From positions 1 to 64,000 of the forward strand of contig JAFWFO010000054.1 in the NCBI GenBank assembly GCA_017515635.1: a stretch of 64,000 bases of DNA, in the 5' to 3' direction. This DNA is from Selenomonadaceae bacterium. GTDB taxonomy: Bacteria > Bacillota > Negativicutes > Selenomonadales > Selenomonadaceae. Within the stretch, counting starts at the first letter, position 1. The number at the start of each line of letters is the position of its first letter. The notes beneath the pieces are model-generated. The model did no database searches. It was not told the DNA's origin and saw only the letters and a list, made by a program, of their open reading frames with translations. The position numbers and the translations under genes are program-made. This document shows, piece by piece, positions 34,409 through 44,379 of this stretch.

Positions 34409-35371
34409 TCAAAGCCACTCGGCAAAATCAATCGCGTGATAAGTGATTATGACATCTGCGCCCGCCCGTTTCATTGCGATTAAATTTTCGGTGACGATAC
34501 GTTTTTCGTCAATCCAGCCGTTAGCCGCCGCCGCTTTGACCATTGCATATTCGCCGCTGACGTTGTAAACCGCGACGGGACGATTAATTTTTTCGCGAAC
34601 TTTCGTCACCACGTCGAGATAAGCAAGCGCAGGTTTAATCATGATAATATCCGCGCCTTCGTCCAAATCGAGTTCAACTTCCTTGAGTGCTTCGCGAACG
34701 TTGGCGCAATCCATTTGATATTGTTTTCTGTCGCCGAATTGCGGAGCCGAATCCGCCGCGTCACGGAACGGAGCATAATAGCCCGACGCGTATTTGACGG
34801 CGTAGCTCATAATCGAAACGTTGACGAAAATTTTTGCGTCGAGCGCGTCACGAATCGCCGCAATTCGCCCGTCCATCATGTCCGACGGGGCAATAATGTC
34901 CGCGCCCGCTTCGGCTTGACTGACGGCGACTTTCTGCAAAAGTTTCAGCGTTTCATCATTGTCGACGTAATTTCCGCAGAGCTTGCCGCAGTGACCGTGC
35001 GTCGTGTATTGGCACAAGCAAACGTCGCCGACAATAATTAATTCGGGCACGGATTTTTTTATCGCGGCGATTGCGCGTTGCACGGGGCTGTTCATGTCCC
35101 ACGCGCTTGAGCCAATTTCGTCTTTGTATTCGGGCAAACCGAAGACTTCAACCGACGGAATGCCGAGCGCGGAAATTTTTTTCGCCAATTCGACGGCGTT
35201 GTCAACCGACAGATGAAAACAATTCGGCATTGACGGAATTTCTTCGCGAACATTTTCGCCCGCCACGACGAACAGCGGATAAATCAGATCTTTGACGGAC
35301 AAATTCGTTTCGCGAACCATTGAGCGCAAGTTTTCGTTGAGCCTGAGCCTGCGCGGTCTGAGTTTAAGCAA
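34409..35371 (-). CDS. hemB: Porphobilinogen synthase (5-aminolevulinate dehydratase)
   Basis: About 320 residues. It condenses two 5-aminolevulinate molecules to porphobilinogen. Seen: [18 protein letters not shown] at the start, a zinc-type cysteine motif [15 protein letters not shown], the Schiff-base lysine in [13 protein letters not shown] and [10 protein letters not shown]. The open frame reaches 35389, but that region contains the GAGGAGG site itself; the TTG at 35371, nine bases beyond it, begins the conserved MLKLRPRR and is the likely start. It is transcribed with the TPR protein and cobA-hemD genes upstream and ended by the hairpin at 34346. Confidence 0.94.
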   Translation of the reverse strand: MLKLRPRRLRLNENLRSMVRETNLSVKDLIYPLFVVAGENVREEIPSMPNCFHLSVDNAVELAKKISALGIPSVEVFGLPEYKDEIGSSAWDMNSPVQRAIAAIKKSVPELIIVGDVCLCQYTTHGHCGKLCGNYVDNDETLKLLQKVAVSQAEAGADIIAPSDMMDGRIAAIRDALDAKIFVNVSIMSYAVKYASGYYAPFRDAADSAPQFGDRKQYQMDCANVREALKEVELDLDEGADIIMIKPALAYLDVVTKVREKINRPVAVYNVSGEYAMVKAAAANGWIDEKRIVTENLIAMKRAGADVIITYHAIDFAEWL

Positions 35372-35385
35372 GTCAATCAACCTCC

Positions 35386-36270
35386 TCAAATTTTTTTAGC
35401 GTCTTTTGCTTTGGCAAAGTCTTCGTTTGCCCGTTTTCTATCACCGAGAGCAAGATACACTCGTCCACGACCAATATACGAAGCGGCATTTGGTTCAAGT
35501 TCGATTGCTTTGTTAAAATCAGCGAGTGCTTTTTTGTAATTTTTGTAATGCTCATAGTATGCCCAAGCACGATTATTCCAAGCAGCAACGTCATTGGGAT
35601 TAAGTTCAATGGCTTTTGTTGAATCACGAAACGCCTGAACGTGGTCACCCAAAACTTGATAAACATGTCCGCGATAAGTATACGCATCTGAATTGTTTGG
35701 GTTAAGTTTCAGAGCTTCATTACAAAGCGGAATAGCTTGCTTGAATTTCCTTAGAGCACCGAGATGACAGGCTTCTTCCAATTTTTGATTCGATAAAAGA
35801 ATGTTGTCTTTATCAACATCTGGTTGAGGCGCGGGCTGTTCAATCGGCTTCGGTCTGTCGACGGGCGGCTTCGGATTTTCGCGGGCTTCGATTGTCTTCA
35901 AGCGGCGGTCAACGTCGTCCGTGTCGATTTGCACGGTAACGGTCGTGACAATCAGCGTGCTTTTGCCGTCGTCAAGGACGCGAACTTTGTAATCGGGCGC
36001 ACCGACAACTTTCAGGACGGCCGCCGCGATTGTGACAACTTCGTCGTCGACAAGCTCAAGGTCTTTCATGCGCGAACGGCTCTTAATCAGGACGCCGGCT
36101 TGTTCCTGAGCGTTGCGCATTGCCCGAAGTCGCGAACGTTCCTTTGCGTCGGCCTGCGTTTCGGTTTCGCCGACCGTGTATTCGTCGGTGCCCGTGAACG
36201 TTTGAATTTCCGCGTGACTTGTCGCCGTGACGAGCAAACTTACAATCAGCGCGAACAGAAATTTTTTCAC
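35386..36270 (-). CDS. Secreted TPR-repeat protein
   Basis: 294 residues with a signal peptide ([20 protein letters not shown]). Residues 22-130 form a domain with [20 protein letters not shown] and [13 protein letters not shown], of a kind seen in FlgT/LPP20-like envelope proteins. A Pro-rich linker follows, then three TPR units ([53 protein letters not shown]). TPRs mediate protein contacts, so an envelope scaffold role is likely. The GTG start overlaps the cobA-hemD stop (GTGA) and has GGAGG nine bases upstream. Its place inside a haem operon is unexplained. Confidence 0.8.
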   Translation of the reverse strand: MKKFLFALIVSLLVTATSHAEIQTFTGTDEYTVGETETQADAKERSRLRAMRNAQEQAGVLIKSRSRMKDLELVDDEVVTIAAAVLKVVGAPDYKVRVLDDGKSTLIVTTVTVQIDTDDVDRRLKTIEARENPKPPVDRPKPIEQPAPQPDVDKDNILLSNQKLEEACHLGALRKFKQAIPLCNEALKLNPNNSDAYTYRGHVYQVLGDHVQAFRDSTKAIELNPNDVAAWNNRAWAYYEHYKNYKKALADFNKAIELEPNAASYIGRGRVYLALGDRKRANEDFAKAKDAKKI

Positions 36271-37733
36271 GTAACGTCACCTCCGTAAAATTTTTCAATC
36301 GCGTCGACAAGCCCGTCAATCGTGAACGTTTCGGCAACAATTTTCGCCTCGACGCCGAAATTTTTCAACGTTTGAGCGGTTATCGTGCCAATCGCGGCGG
36401 AAGGAATTTTTTTCAAATTTTCGACGCCGTGAGCCGCCACGAAATTTTCGACGGTCGACGAACTTGTAAACGTCGCCAAGTCAATCGAATCAAAATCAAT
36501 CTGCGCGGGACTTTCGGCCAAAGTTTTGTAAACGGGCGCGATTGTAACGTCCGCACCGAAATTTTTCAACGTTTCGGGCAAAACGTCGCGGGCAACTTCT
36601 GCGCGGGCGATTAAAACTTTTTTGCCGCCGACGAAATTTTTCAATGCGTCCGCCAAACTTTCCGCAACGTAATTTTTCGGCACAACATCAGCGATAATCC
36701 CGAATGCCAAAAGTTTTTCGGCCGTCGCAGAACCAATCGCCGCAACTTTATTCAGCGCACGCGAATCAAGCCCGTGAAAGTTCAGCCGCTCGAAAAATTT
36801 TTCAACGCCGTTTGCACTCGTGAAGATTGTCCAATCAAATTCGCGCAAAATTTTTATCGCCGCGTCAATCTGTCGGAAATTATCTGACGGCGGGGCGATT
36901 TTTATTGTCGGAGCTTCGACAACGTTCGCGCCCAAATTTTTCAACGCGCTTGAAAGTTTTGACGCCTGAGCCCGTGCACGCGTCACCAAAATTTTTTTCC
37001 CGAATAAAATTTTCGTGTCGAACCATTTCAGTTGCTCGCGCAGGTTGACGACTTCACCGACCAAAAATATTGCGGGCGGCTGAATTTTTGCGTTCGGAGC
37101 TTCGGCAAGCGTCGTGACGAAAACTTCCTGCGTCGACTTCGTGCCCCAACGAATAATCGCGGCGGGAGTTTCGGGCTTGCGTCCGTTTTCGATGAGTTTG
37201 GCGACGATTTTTGAAATATTCGCGACGCCCATCAAAAAAATCAGCGTGTCGACCGCCGTGGCAAGATTTTTCCAGTTGATTGACGACGTTTCTTTGTTCG
37301 GGTCTTCGTGTCCCGTGACGACCGCGAAACTTGCCGCAATTCCGCGATGTGTGACGGGAATTCCAGCGTAAGCCGGCACCGCAATCGCACTCGTGACGCC
37401 GGGGACAATTTCAAACGGCAAATTATTTTCGCGCAGATAAATTGCCTCTTCGCCGCCGCGCCCGAAGACGAACGGATCGCCGCCCTTCAAACGCACGACA
37501 ATTTTATTTTCACGCGCCGTGTCGACAAGCAGTTGATTAATTTCGTCTTGCTTGAGCGTGTGATTGCCTGCAGATTTTCCGACGTAAATTTTTTTAGCGT
37601 TCGGGCACAGATTTAAAATTTCGTCGTCCGCAAGTCTGTCATAAATCACAACGTCCGCCGATTTCAAAATTTCAGCCGCTTTGAGCGTCAAAAGTCCCAC
37701 GTCACCCGCGCCCGCTCCGACAAGATAAACCAT
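36267..37733 (-). CDS. cobA-hemD: Fused uroporphyrinogen-III C-methyltransferase and uroporphyrinogen-III synthase
   Basis: 488 residues with two domains. Residues 1-240 are the SAM-dependent methyltransferase (MVYLVGAGAGDVGLLTLKA, RLKGGDPFVFGRGGEE, VPGVTSAIAVPAYAGIPVTH), leading to precorrin-2 for sirohaem and cobalamin. Residues 255-488 are HemD, which closes the tetrapyrrole ring (KKILVTRARAQASKL, FTSANGVEKFFER, TFTSSSTVENF). Such fusions are frequent in Firmicutes. The open frame extends to 37793, but GGAGGT six bases before the ATG at 37733 fixes the start. First gene of the cobA-hemD, TPR, hemB operon. Confidence 0.94.
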   Translation of the reverse strand: MVYLVGAGAGDVGLLTLKAAEILKSADVVIYDRLADDEILNLCPNAKKIYVGKSAGNHTLKQDEINQLLVDTARENKIVVRLKGGDPFVFGRGGEEAIYLRENNLPFEIVPGVTSAIAVPAYAGIPVTHRGIAASFAVVTGHEDPNKETSSINWKNLATAVDTLIFLMGVANISKIVAKLIENGRKPETPAAIIRWGTKSTQEVFVTTLAEAPNAKIQPPAIFLVGEVVNLREQLKWFDTKILFGKKILVTRARAQASKLSSALKNLGANVVEAPTIKIAPPSDNFRQIDAAIKILREFDWTIFTSANGVEKFFERLNFHGLDSRALNKVAAIGSATAEKLLAFGIIADVVPKNYVAESLADALKNFVGGKKVLIARAEVARDVLPETLKNFGADVTIAPVYKTLAESPAQIDFDSIDLATFTSSSTVENFVAAHGVENLKKIPSAAIGTITAQTLKNFGVEAKIVAETFTIDGLVDAIEKFYGGDVT

Positions 37734-37882
37734 TTCACGACCTCCGATAATTTTTGCAGTGATTATATTTCCACGCACAAATTTTTTCAACAAATCGCCT
37801 CAAAACGTCAAAATCATTCGTCGCGTTGATTTAAAGATACGGCATTCAATTTATTTACTGCTTCGCAACTTCAGCGTTGTCG

Positions 37883-37915
37883 TAAAAAAATCCCTCGACG
37901 TTGTGTCGGGGGATA
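37883..37915 (-). terminator. Intrinsic terminator of alaS
   Basis: On the minus strand ATCCCCCGAC and GTCGAGGGAT pair over a four-to-five-base loop, followed by seven T. It is 22 bases past the alaS stop and separates alaS from the haem operon. Confidence 0.8.
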
Positions 37916-37936
37916 AATTTTTTTCACGTGACGAAA

Positions 37937-40561
37937 TTATTTCTTGAGCGACTCCAGAATTTTTTTCGCCGTCATAAACATTTGCGGAATGCCGTCGGGA
38001 TTTTTGCCGCCGGCTTGAGCCATATCGGGACGACCGCCGCCGCCGCCGCCAACGAGTTTGGAAATTTCTTTGACGATTTTACCCGCGTGCACGCCCATTG
38101 CAACGGCAGATTTGTCCGCCTTGACGACGAGCGAAACTTTACCGTCATTGACCGCCGCAAGCACAACCACGCCGTTTTCGCCGAGTTTGTCGCTGAGGAA
38201 ATCCGCCATGTTGCGCAAATCGTCGGGCGTGTTCGCTTTGACGACGCCTTTAAGATATTTCACGCCGCCGACTTCCTCAACGCCGACCAAAAGTTTTTGC
38301 GCCTCCGCACGTTCTTTGATGGCTTGAGCTTCGGCAAGTTTTTTGCGCATGTCTTTATCTTCGGCAAGAATTTTTTCGACCTGCGCGGGCAAATCTTCCG
38401 CACGAACTTTCAACAACGCGGAAACTTCATTGAGCAGTTGATTTTGACGCGTGGCATCTTTAATCGCCGCACGACCCGTAACGGCCTCGATACGACGAAC
38501 GCCCGCCGCAATGCCGCTTTCGCTGACGATTTTGAAACGACCAATCTGCCCGACATTTTTGACGTGCGAGCCGCCGCAAAGTTCACAGCTGAAATCTTCG
38601 ACGTTGACGACGCGAACAATGTCGCCGTACTTTTCGCCGAACAAAGCCATCGCGCCGAGTTTTTTGGCTTCGGCAATCGGCATTTGGCGAATCGTTACGT
38701 CGACGGCCTTAAGAATTTCTTCGTTGACGAGTTCTTCAACGTCCGCAAGCTGTTGCGCGGTGACGGGTTCAAAGTTCGAGAAGTCAAAGCGCAGACGTTC
38801 GGGAGTGACGAGCGAGCCGGCCTGATTAACTTGGTTGCCGACAACTTTTTTCAGCGCGGCTTGCAACAAATGCGTCGCGGTGTGGTTGCGTGCCGAAGAA
38901 AGTTTTTTGTCGCGATCAATTTGAATTTGAACTTTGTCGCCGACTTTGGCTTGACCTTCCTCAACGTAAGCTTCGTGATAAATCGTGCCGTCGGGAAGTT
39001 TCTTCGCGTTGGAAATTTTAATCTTGCCGAGTTCGCTGAAGAAATAACCTTCGTCGCCGACCTGCCCGCCGCCTTCCGCGTAAAAGGGCGTGCACTCCAA
39101 AATAATTCCGGCCTCTTCGCCGTCGTGAAGTTCGTCGACAAGTTTGCCGTCCTTCCAAATCGCAAAAATTTTCGACTCGGTACAATTTTCGTCGCGTGTC
39201 AAATTTTCCGTGGCGACGTTGAGTAAATCCGGCACGTCAAGGCGTTCATTCGCGGCACGAGCGGCGCGGGCGCGTTGACGCTGATTTTCCATTGCCGAAT
39301 CAAAACCTTTTTTATCTGGCGACAAATTATTTTCCGCCAAAATTTCTTCAGTCAGCTCAAACGGGAATCCGAACGTGTCATAAAGTTTGAAACAAATTTC
39401 GCCGTCAAGTTCGGTCTTGCCCGCAGATTTTGCCGAATCAATTTCACGCGTCAAAACTTCTATGCCTTGCGCCAACGTCGCGGCAAATCTGTCCTCTTCA
39501 AGGCGCACGACTTTTTTGATGTAAGCAATATTTTTTGCGAGTTCTTCAAAGTCGGGAATGTCGCCGTAAATTTTCGCAACGGTCTCAATCGCGCCCTCAA
39601 GGAAAGCGTCCTTAATGCCCAACATGCGACCATGACGAATCGCCCGCCGTAAAATTCTGCGCAGGACGTAGCCGCGGCCTTCGTTCGACGGCAAAATTTT
39701 ATCCATAATCATGAACGCCATCGAACGCGCATGGTCGGCGATAACTTTCATCGAAACATCTTTCGCCGCGTCGGAGCCGTATTTCAAGCCGCTGACTTTT
39801 TCGACGTACTCGATAATCGGGAACAACAAATCAGTCTCGAAGTTGGAATTTTTCTGTTGCAACACGGACGCCAGACGTTCAAGCCCGCAACCCGTGTCGA
39901 TATTTTTGTGCTCAAGCGGTTTATATTCGCCGTCCTCAGTCTTGTCGAACTGCGTAAAAACGAGGTTCCAAATTTCCAAAAATCTGTCGCAGTCACAACC
40001 GGGCGCGCAGGTTTCTTTGCCGCAGCCGCGTTCTTCGCCCAAGTCGATATAAATTTCGCTGTCGGGGCCGCACGGTCCGGGGCCGATTTCCCAAAAGTTG
40101 TCTTCAAGGCGAATTATATGCGCGGGATTCAAGCCCGGTTGTTGCAACCAAATTTGTTCGGCCTCGTCGTCGTTCGGATAAATCGACACCCAAAGTTTTT
40201 CACGCGGCAAACCGCAAACGTCCGTTAAAAATTCCCACGCCCACGGAATTGCCTCGGCTTTGAAGTAATCGCCGAACGAAAAATTTCCCAGCATCATGAA
40301 CGCGGTATGGTGACGCGCAGTCCGCCCGACGTTTTCGATGTCGCCCGTGCGCACACAGCGTTGATTCGTCGTCACACGCGGGCACGGCGGTTTTAATTTC
40401 CCCGTGAAAAACGGCTTGAGCGGTGCCATTCCCGCGCCAATCATCAAAAGCGTCGGATCGTTTTCGGGTATCAGCGAAAAGCTCGGCATGATGAGATGTC
40501 CCTTGCTCTCGAAGAACTTCAGGAACGCCGCCGCGATTTCTTTGCCTGTCATGTATTTCAA
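37937..40561 (-). CDS. alaS: Alanyl-tRNA synthetase
   Basis: 874 residues, full length. Class II core with RCVRTGDIENVGRTARHHT and the catalytic N-terminal domain; editing domain with HTATHLLQAALKKV and CELCGGSHVKNVG (zinc ligands HxxxH and CxxxH types); C-terminal oligomerisation/DHHA1 domain with GGGGGGRPDMAQAGG. It charges tRNA-Ala and edits Ser and Gly errors. The frame reaches 40576, but the TTG at 40561 is eight bases from GGAGG and gives MKYMTGKEIAAAFL, the usual beginning; ATG 40552 is too far. It has its own promoter and terminator. Confidence 0.96.
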   Translation of the reverse strand: MKYMTGKEIAAAFLKFFESKGHLIMPSFSLIPENDPTLLMIGAGMAPLKPFFTGKLKPPCPRVTTNQRCVRTGDIENVGRTARHHTAFMMLGNFSFGDYFKAEAIPWAWEFLTDVCGLPREKLWVSIYPNDDEAEQIWLQQPGLNPAHIIRLEDNFWEIGPGPCGPDSEIYIDLGEERGCGKETCAPGCDCDRFLEIWNLVFTQFDKTEDGEYKPLEHKNIDTGCGLERLASVLQQKNSNFETDLLFPIIEYVEKVSGLKYGSDAAKDVSMKVIADHARSMAFMIMDKILPSNEGRGYVLRRILRRAIRHGRMLGIKDAFLEGAIETVAKIYGDIPDFEELAKNIAYIKKVVRLEEDRFAATLAQGIEVLTREIDSAKSAGKTELDGEICFKLYDTFGFPFELTEEILAENNLSPDKKGFDSAMENQRQRARAARAANERLDVPDLLNVATENLTRDENCTESKIFAIWKDGKLVDELHDGEEAGIILECTPFYAEGGGQVGDEGYFFSELGKIKISNAKKLPDGTIYHEAYVEEGQAKVGDKVQIQIDRDKKLSSARNHTATHLLQAALKKVVGNQVNQAGSLVTPERLRFDFSNFEPVTAQQLADVEELVNEEILKAVDVTIRQMPIAEAKKLGAMALFGEKYGDIVRVVNVEDFSCELCGGSHVKNVGQIGRFKIVSESGIAAGVRRIEAVTGRAAIKDATRQNQLLNEVSALLKVRAEDLPAQVEKILAEDKDMRKKLAEAQAIKERAEAQKLLVGVEEVGGVKYLKGVVKANTPDDLRNMADFLSDKLGENGVVVLAAVNDGKVSLVVKADKSAVAMGVHAGKIVKEISKLVGGGGGGRPDMAQAGGKNPDGIPQMFMTAKKILESLKK

Positions 40562-40594
40562 AATATCAACCTCCAAAATCTTAACATGCGGCGA

Positions 40595-40623
40595 ATTATA
40601 GCACAGCGATTTTCGTTCGTCAC
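40595..40623 (-). promoter_or_regulatory. Promoter of alaS
   Basis: Minus-strand GTGACG (40623-40618), a 17-base spacer and a perfect TATAAT (40600-40595), 34 bases before the TTG start. Confidence 0.65.
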
Positions 40624-40690
40624 GAAAACTTTTCGGGCAGGAATTTCGCCGCCGTCAACGAAAAATTTCCGCGTCAAAGGAGGGATTCAC

Positions 40691-41671
40691 TTGAAGAAAA
40701 AATTTTTTGCACTCGCTTTGAGTTTAAGCTTGTTTGTCGGCTCGACGACTTTTGCCGCGCCCGCGTGGAAATTGCCCGCTTCGGGAAAAACTTTTTCCGG
40801 CGACAAAGCCGAACAAACTTACATGGCCGACCACATTGGGAAATTTTATCGCGGGGAAGTCACGCCGAAATTTGCGGTGCCCGATAAGTGGACTTACGAA
40901 AAATTTTCGATGAACGGTGTCAAAGTTGAGCGGCTGATTAATCCGGCGCAGAAAAAATCTTCGCGTGTCGTTTTGCAACTGCACGGCGGCGGCTATATCG
41001 GCGGACTCAGCGATATTTATCGCGATTCGGCAATCAAGCAGACGGTCTTGGCCGAGGCTCGCGAAACTTACATGGTTGATTATCGCCTTGCGCCCGAAAA
41101 TCTTTATCCCGCAGCGCTCGACGATGCCTGTGCCGTTTACGAAGAACTTTTGGCTCGCGGCGTCGACCCGAAAAATCTAATCGTGTTCGGCGATTCGGCG
41201 GGCGGAAATTTGGCGTTGGAACTTTCGTTGCGTCTGAAGGAAAAAAATTTGCCGCAACCCGCAATGTTGATTTTAATTTCGCCGTGGGCGACGCTCGAAA
41301 CAGATTTGCCGTCTCGCGCAGGAAATGCCGAACGCGATTTAATTTTGGGCGTGACGAATCCAATCATTTACAACGAAGTTTGCAACCCGAATTACGGCGG
41401 AGAAATTCCTTTGAGCGACCCGCGCTTGTCGCCGATTCACGCGGATTTGACGGGCTTGCCGCCAATGCTGATTCAAGTCGGCGGGCACGAAATGTTTTTG
41501 GACGAAGGAATTGAGTTGCTGAAAAAATCTGCCGCGAGCGAACTCGACGTTACGTTAACGGTTTATCGCGGAATGTCACACGATTTTTCTTTGCTCCTGC
41601 CCGAACTCGACGAAAGCATAAAATCTTTCAACGAGATAAAAAATTTCGTTAATCTGCATATGAAACGTTGA
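40691..41671 (+). CDS. Secreted alpha/beta-hydrolase (hormone-sensitive-lipase type)
   Basis: 326 residues. Signal peptide LKKKFFALALSLSLFVGS with cleavage near TTFAA. The hydrolase domain has the oxyanion HGGGYIGG motif, the nucleophile serine in GDSAGGNLA, the aspartate region in QVGGHEMFLDEG and the histidine in GMSHDF. This is the HSL/Aes-like esterase family, acting on short acyl esters; the substrate is unknown. The start is a TTG at 40691, six bases after AAGGAGGG; the longer frame to 40496 overlaps alaS. The downstream transporter genes begin 14 bases after its stop, so it may share their transcript. Confidence 0.85.
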   Translation: MKKKFFALALSLSLFVGSTTFAAPAWKLPASGKTFSGDKAEQTYMADHIGKFYRGEVTPKFAVPDKWTYEKFSMNGVKVERLINPAQKKSSRVVLQLHGGGYIGGLSDIYRDSAIKQTVLAEARETYMVDYRLAPENLYPAALDDACAVYEELLARGVDPKNLIVFGDSAGGNLALELSLRLKEKNLPQPAMLILISPWATLETDLPSRAGNAERDLILGVTNPIIYNEVCNPNYGGEIPLSDPRLSPIHADLTGLPPMLIQVGGHEMFLDEGIELLKKSAASELDVTLTVYRGMSHDFSLLLPELDESIKSFNEIKNFVNLHMKR

Positions 41672-41685
41672 GCAAGGGAAATTTT

Positions 41686-43182
41686 ATGCGAAAAATTTTT
41701 TTGTTATTGACGGTTACGTTTTTGTTGTGCGGTTGCGGCGTCGAATACAAGGAAATAAATTCGCTCGACGACTTGAAATCTGCGCGAATCGGTGCGTGGC
41801 CGGATTGTGCTTACGAATTACGGGCGCGTGAACATTTCCCCGACGCAAAATATATCGGGCTGGATTCCTTGAGCGACCTTGTGCAAAATCTGGCGCAACA
41901 CAAAATCGACGCGTTTGTAATCGGTAAAACTTACGCGGAAAATTTGCGGAACAATATGCCGAACGTGAAATATTTGCCCGAATCGTTGGGCGACGTGCCG
42001 TTGAGCTACATTTTCCCGAAGACTGAACGCGGGCAAAAATTTCGCGACCAAATGAATGAATTCATTTCAAAAACCGAGGCGAACGGCGAACTTGACACGC
42101 TCCGACAAAAATGGCTGTTCGGCGACGAGAGCGGGCGAACTTTTTCCAAGTCGAATCTTTCCGGCGAAAACGGCAAGTTAAAAATCGGCACGGACGCCCA
42201 AAGTCCCCCGTTTGTCTACCTGCGCGGACAAGAACCGGCCGGTTATGAAGTTGAGCTTATCGACAAATTCTGCGCGGCTTACGGCTACGATTACGAAATT
42301 AAAGTTGATTCGTTTGTAACGATGCTGGCGGACGTTTCGTCGGGGAAACTTGACATTGGCGCGGACGCGATTGAAATTTTGCCCGAACGTCAAAAAAGCA
42401 TTAATTTCGCCAATCCGACTTACGTTGAGCAAACGGTTGCGGTCGTGAGCGTCGGCGCGTCGGACGAAAATTTTTTCGCGGCGTTGATTAAGCGATTTAA
42501 AGTTTCTTTTGTTGACGAAGATCGCTGGCAAATGATTCTTGAAGGCACGGCGAAAACTTTGACGATAACAATCGCGTCAATAATTTTCGGGACGGCTTTG
42601 GGTTTCGGCGTGTACATGCTTTATCGCGAAGAAAATAAATTCGTCAACAAAATAATCGACGGCGTTTATCGGACGTTGCAGGGCGTGCCGACAATGGTAA
42701 TGTTGCTGTTCTTTTACTACACGATTTTTGGAAATCTCGACGTACCGCCGATTGTAACCGCCGTCGTGGTTTTTTCAATCGTGCTGAGCATTTCGGTTTT
42801 CATCTTGCTCAAAAACGGCGCGGACGCAATTCCACGCGGGCAAACGGAAGCGGCTTTATCGTTGGGCTTTTCGGAGCGGCGGGCGTTCGTGAAATTCATC
42901 TTGCCGCAGGTCGTGCGGAATTTGTTTCAGTCGTATCAAGTGGCGTTGAACGTCACCTTGCTCGAAACGGCAATCGTCGGCTATATTTCGGTGCAAGATC
43001 TGACGAGGACGGCGGATTTGATTCGGGCGCGGACGTATGACGCATTTGTCCCGATAATCATCATCGCGGTAATTTATCTGATTTTGTCGCGGCTGTTGCT
43101 GTTCGTCACCGACAGATTTGCCGAAAAACTCAATCCGAAAAATCGGCGACGCGAAAAAATTTTGGACGGGGTGAAACTGTGA
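41686..43182 (+). CDS. Polar amino-acid ABC transporter: substrate-binding and permease fusion
   Basis: 498 residues. A lipoprotein leader (MRKIFLLLTVTFLLCGCG, lipidated Cys near 17) leads to family-3 solute-binding sequence: a partial lobe (about 25-150), then GKLKIGTDAQSPPFVYLRGQ, and DIGADAIEILPERQKSINFA. From about residue 275 it becomes a HisM/GlnP-type permease (LEGTAKTLTITIASIIFG, LQGVPTMVMLLFFYYTIFG, EAALSLGFSERRAFVKFILP with the EAA loop). Binding protein and permease in one chain is known for GlnP-type systems. The ATG has AAGGG upstream. The stop overlaps the start of its ATPase gene. The ligand is probably glutamine, arginine or similar. Confidence 0.88.
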   Translation: MRKIFLLLTVTFLLCGCGVEYKEINSLDDLKSARIGAWPDCAYELRAREHFPDAKYIGLDSLSDLVQNLAQHKIDAFVIGKTYAENLRNNMPNVKYLPESLGDVPLSYIFPKTERGQKFRDQMNEFISKTEANGELDTLRQKWLFGDESGRTFSKSNLSGENGKLKIGTDAQSPPFVYLRGQEPAGYEVELIDKFCAAYGYDYEIKVDSFVTMLADVSSGKLDIGADAIEILPERQKSINFANPTYVEQTVAVVSVGASDENFFAALIKRFKVSFVDEDRWQMILEGTAKTLTITIASIIFGTALGFGVYMLYREENKFVNKIIDGVYRTLQGVPTMVMLLFFYYTIFGNLDVPPIVTAVVVFSIVLSISVFILLKNGADAIPRGQTEAALSLGFSERRAFVKFILPQVVRNLFQSYQVALNVTLLETAIVGYISVQDLTRTADLIRARTYDAFVPIIIIAVIYLILSRLLLFVTDRFAEKLNPKNRRREKILDGVKL

Positions 43183-44285
43183 ACGAAATTATTTTGCGGA
43201 CGGAAAATCTGCGTAAAGAATTCGGCAACGTTGTCCCGCTGAAAAATATTTCGTTGGACGTGAAACGCGGCGAAATCATTGCGATAATCGGCGGCTCCGG
43301 TACGGGCAAATCAACTTTCCTGCGCACGCTGAATCTTTTGGAGCGACCGACGGCGGGAAAAATTTTTTTTGACGGCAAAGACATTTCGACGCAACCGCCC
43401 GAAATTTTGCGTCAACGTGTCGGAATGATTTTTCAATCGTTTAATTTGTTCGCGGGCTTGACGCTGATTGAAAACGCAATCGCCGCGCCCGTCGAGCTGA
43501 AAGGACTTTCCAAACAGGAAGCTTGCGAACGAGCGAAAAAACTTTTCGAGAGCGTCGGACTTGACGAAAAAATTTTCAATTATCCGGACGAACTTTCGGG
43601 CGGACAACAACAGCGTGCGGCAATCGTGCGGGCGTTGATGATGGAGCCGGAAATTTTGCTTTTCGACGAGCCGACAAGCGCACTTGATCCGACGATGGTC
43701 GGCGAAGTTTTGGCGGTAATTCGCATGTTGGCGAAAAAAAATCTGACGATGATTATTGTCACGCACGAAATGAATTTTGCCCGCGAAATCGCCACGAGAG
43801 TTTTATTTTTCGCGGACGGTGAAATTTACGAGCAGGGCACGCCGGCAGAAATTTTCGACGCGCCGAAACTTCCCAAAACTATCGCGTTCATTCGGCGACA
43901 AAAATATTTCCGTTACGAAATTTCAAGGCGGAATTTTGACTTGCCCGAAATGCAGGGACGAATTCAAGCTTTCGCGGAAAAATACGGCTTGACGGCGAAA
44001 TATATCAATCGCCTGCAGTTGTGTTGCGAAGAAATAATTTTCGCGACAATGGCCGGCTGTTATTCCGCGACCGACAAAATTTCAATGGCGATTGACATTA
44101 CCTACGTCGAGGCGGAAAAAATTTTGGAACTGGCGTTGACGAGCGGCGGGCGCGTTTACAATCTTTTCGACGAAAACGACGACGAAAATTTGTCCGTGAA
44201 AATTTTGCGCGGTTACGGAAAAAATTTCCGTTACGTTCGAGACGAAGATTTGAACAAAATTTCAATGGAAGTCGTTGCCCCGTAA
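43179..44285 (+). CDS. Amino-acid ABC transporter ATPase with an extra C-terminal domain
   Basis: 368 residues where GlnQ-type ATPases have about 240. The ATPase part is complete: Walker A GGSGTGKST, Q-loop FQSFNLFAG, signature LSGGQQQRAAIVRALMMEP, Walker B ILLFDEPTSALDP and the H-loop VTHEM. After FIRRQKYFRYE, about 120 extra residues (LCCEEIIFATMAGCY, RVYNLFDENDDENLSVKIL) resemble an RsbW-like HATPase fold, but the N-box asparagine is missing. It may be a regulatory domain sensing a partner. GTG start overlapping the previous stop, with GGGGTG upstream. It energises the fused permease encoded before it. Confidence 0.88.
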   Translation: MNEIILRTENLRKEFGNVVPLKNISLDVKRGEIIAIIGGSGTGKSTFLRTLNLLERPTAGKIFFDGKDISTQPPEILRQRVGMIFQSFNLFAGLTLIENAIAAPVELKGLSKQEACERAKKLFESVGLDEKIFNYPDELSGGQQQRAAIVRALMMEPEILLFDEPTSALDPTMVGEVLAVIRMLAKKNLTMIIVTHEMNFAREIATRVLFFADGEIYEQGTPAEIFDAPKLPKTIAFIRRQKYFRYEISRRNFDLPEMQGRIQAFAEKYGLTAKYINRLQLCCEEIIFATMAGCYSATDKISMAIDITYVEAEKILELALTSGGRVYNLFDENDDENLSVKILRGYGKNFRYVRDEDLNKISMEVVAP

Positions 44286-44289
44286 AGCT

Positions 44290-44318
44290 TTGACAAACCT
44301 ACGCCGCTAAAATATAAT
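44290..44318 (+). promoter_or_regulatory. Consensus sigma-A promoter of purF
   Basis: TTGACA (44290-44295), a 17-base spacer and TATAAT (44313-44318): a perfect match to both boxes and spacing, five bases after the ABC ATPase stop. The leader of about 55 bases holds no recognisable riboswitch. Confidence 0.85.
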
Positions 44319-44379
44319 TGGCACGCAAAAATTTTCTACGGCACAGAGACACAATTATTTTGCAAAGGGGTTGACGGCA

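Noticed and set aside
37901-39226. Long plus-strand frame of 441 residues
   Set aside because: It is the antisense shadow of alaS; base bias of this genome leaves long open antisense frames.
44319-44379. Purine or PRPP riboswitch before purF
   Set aside because: The leader is only about 55 bases and shows no stem arrangement of those classes.
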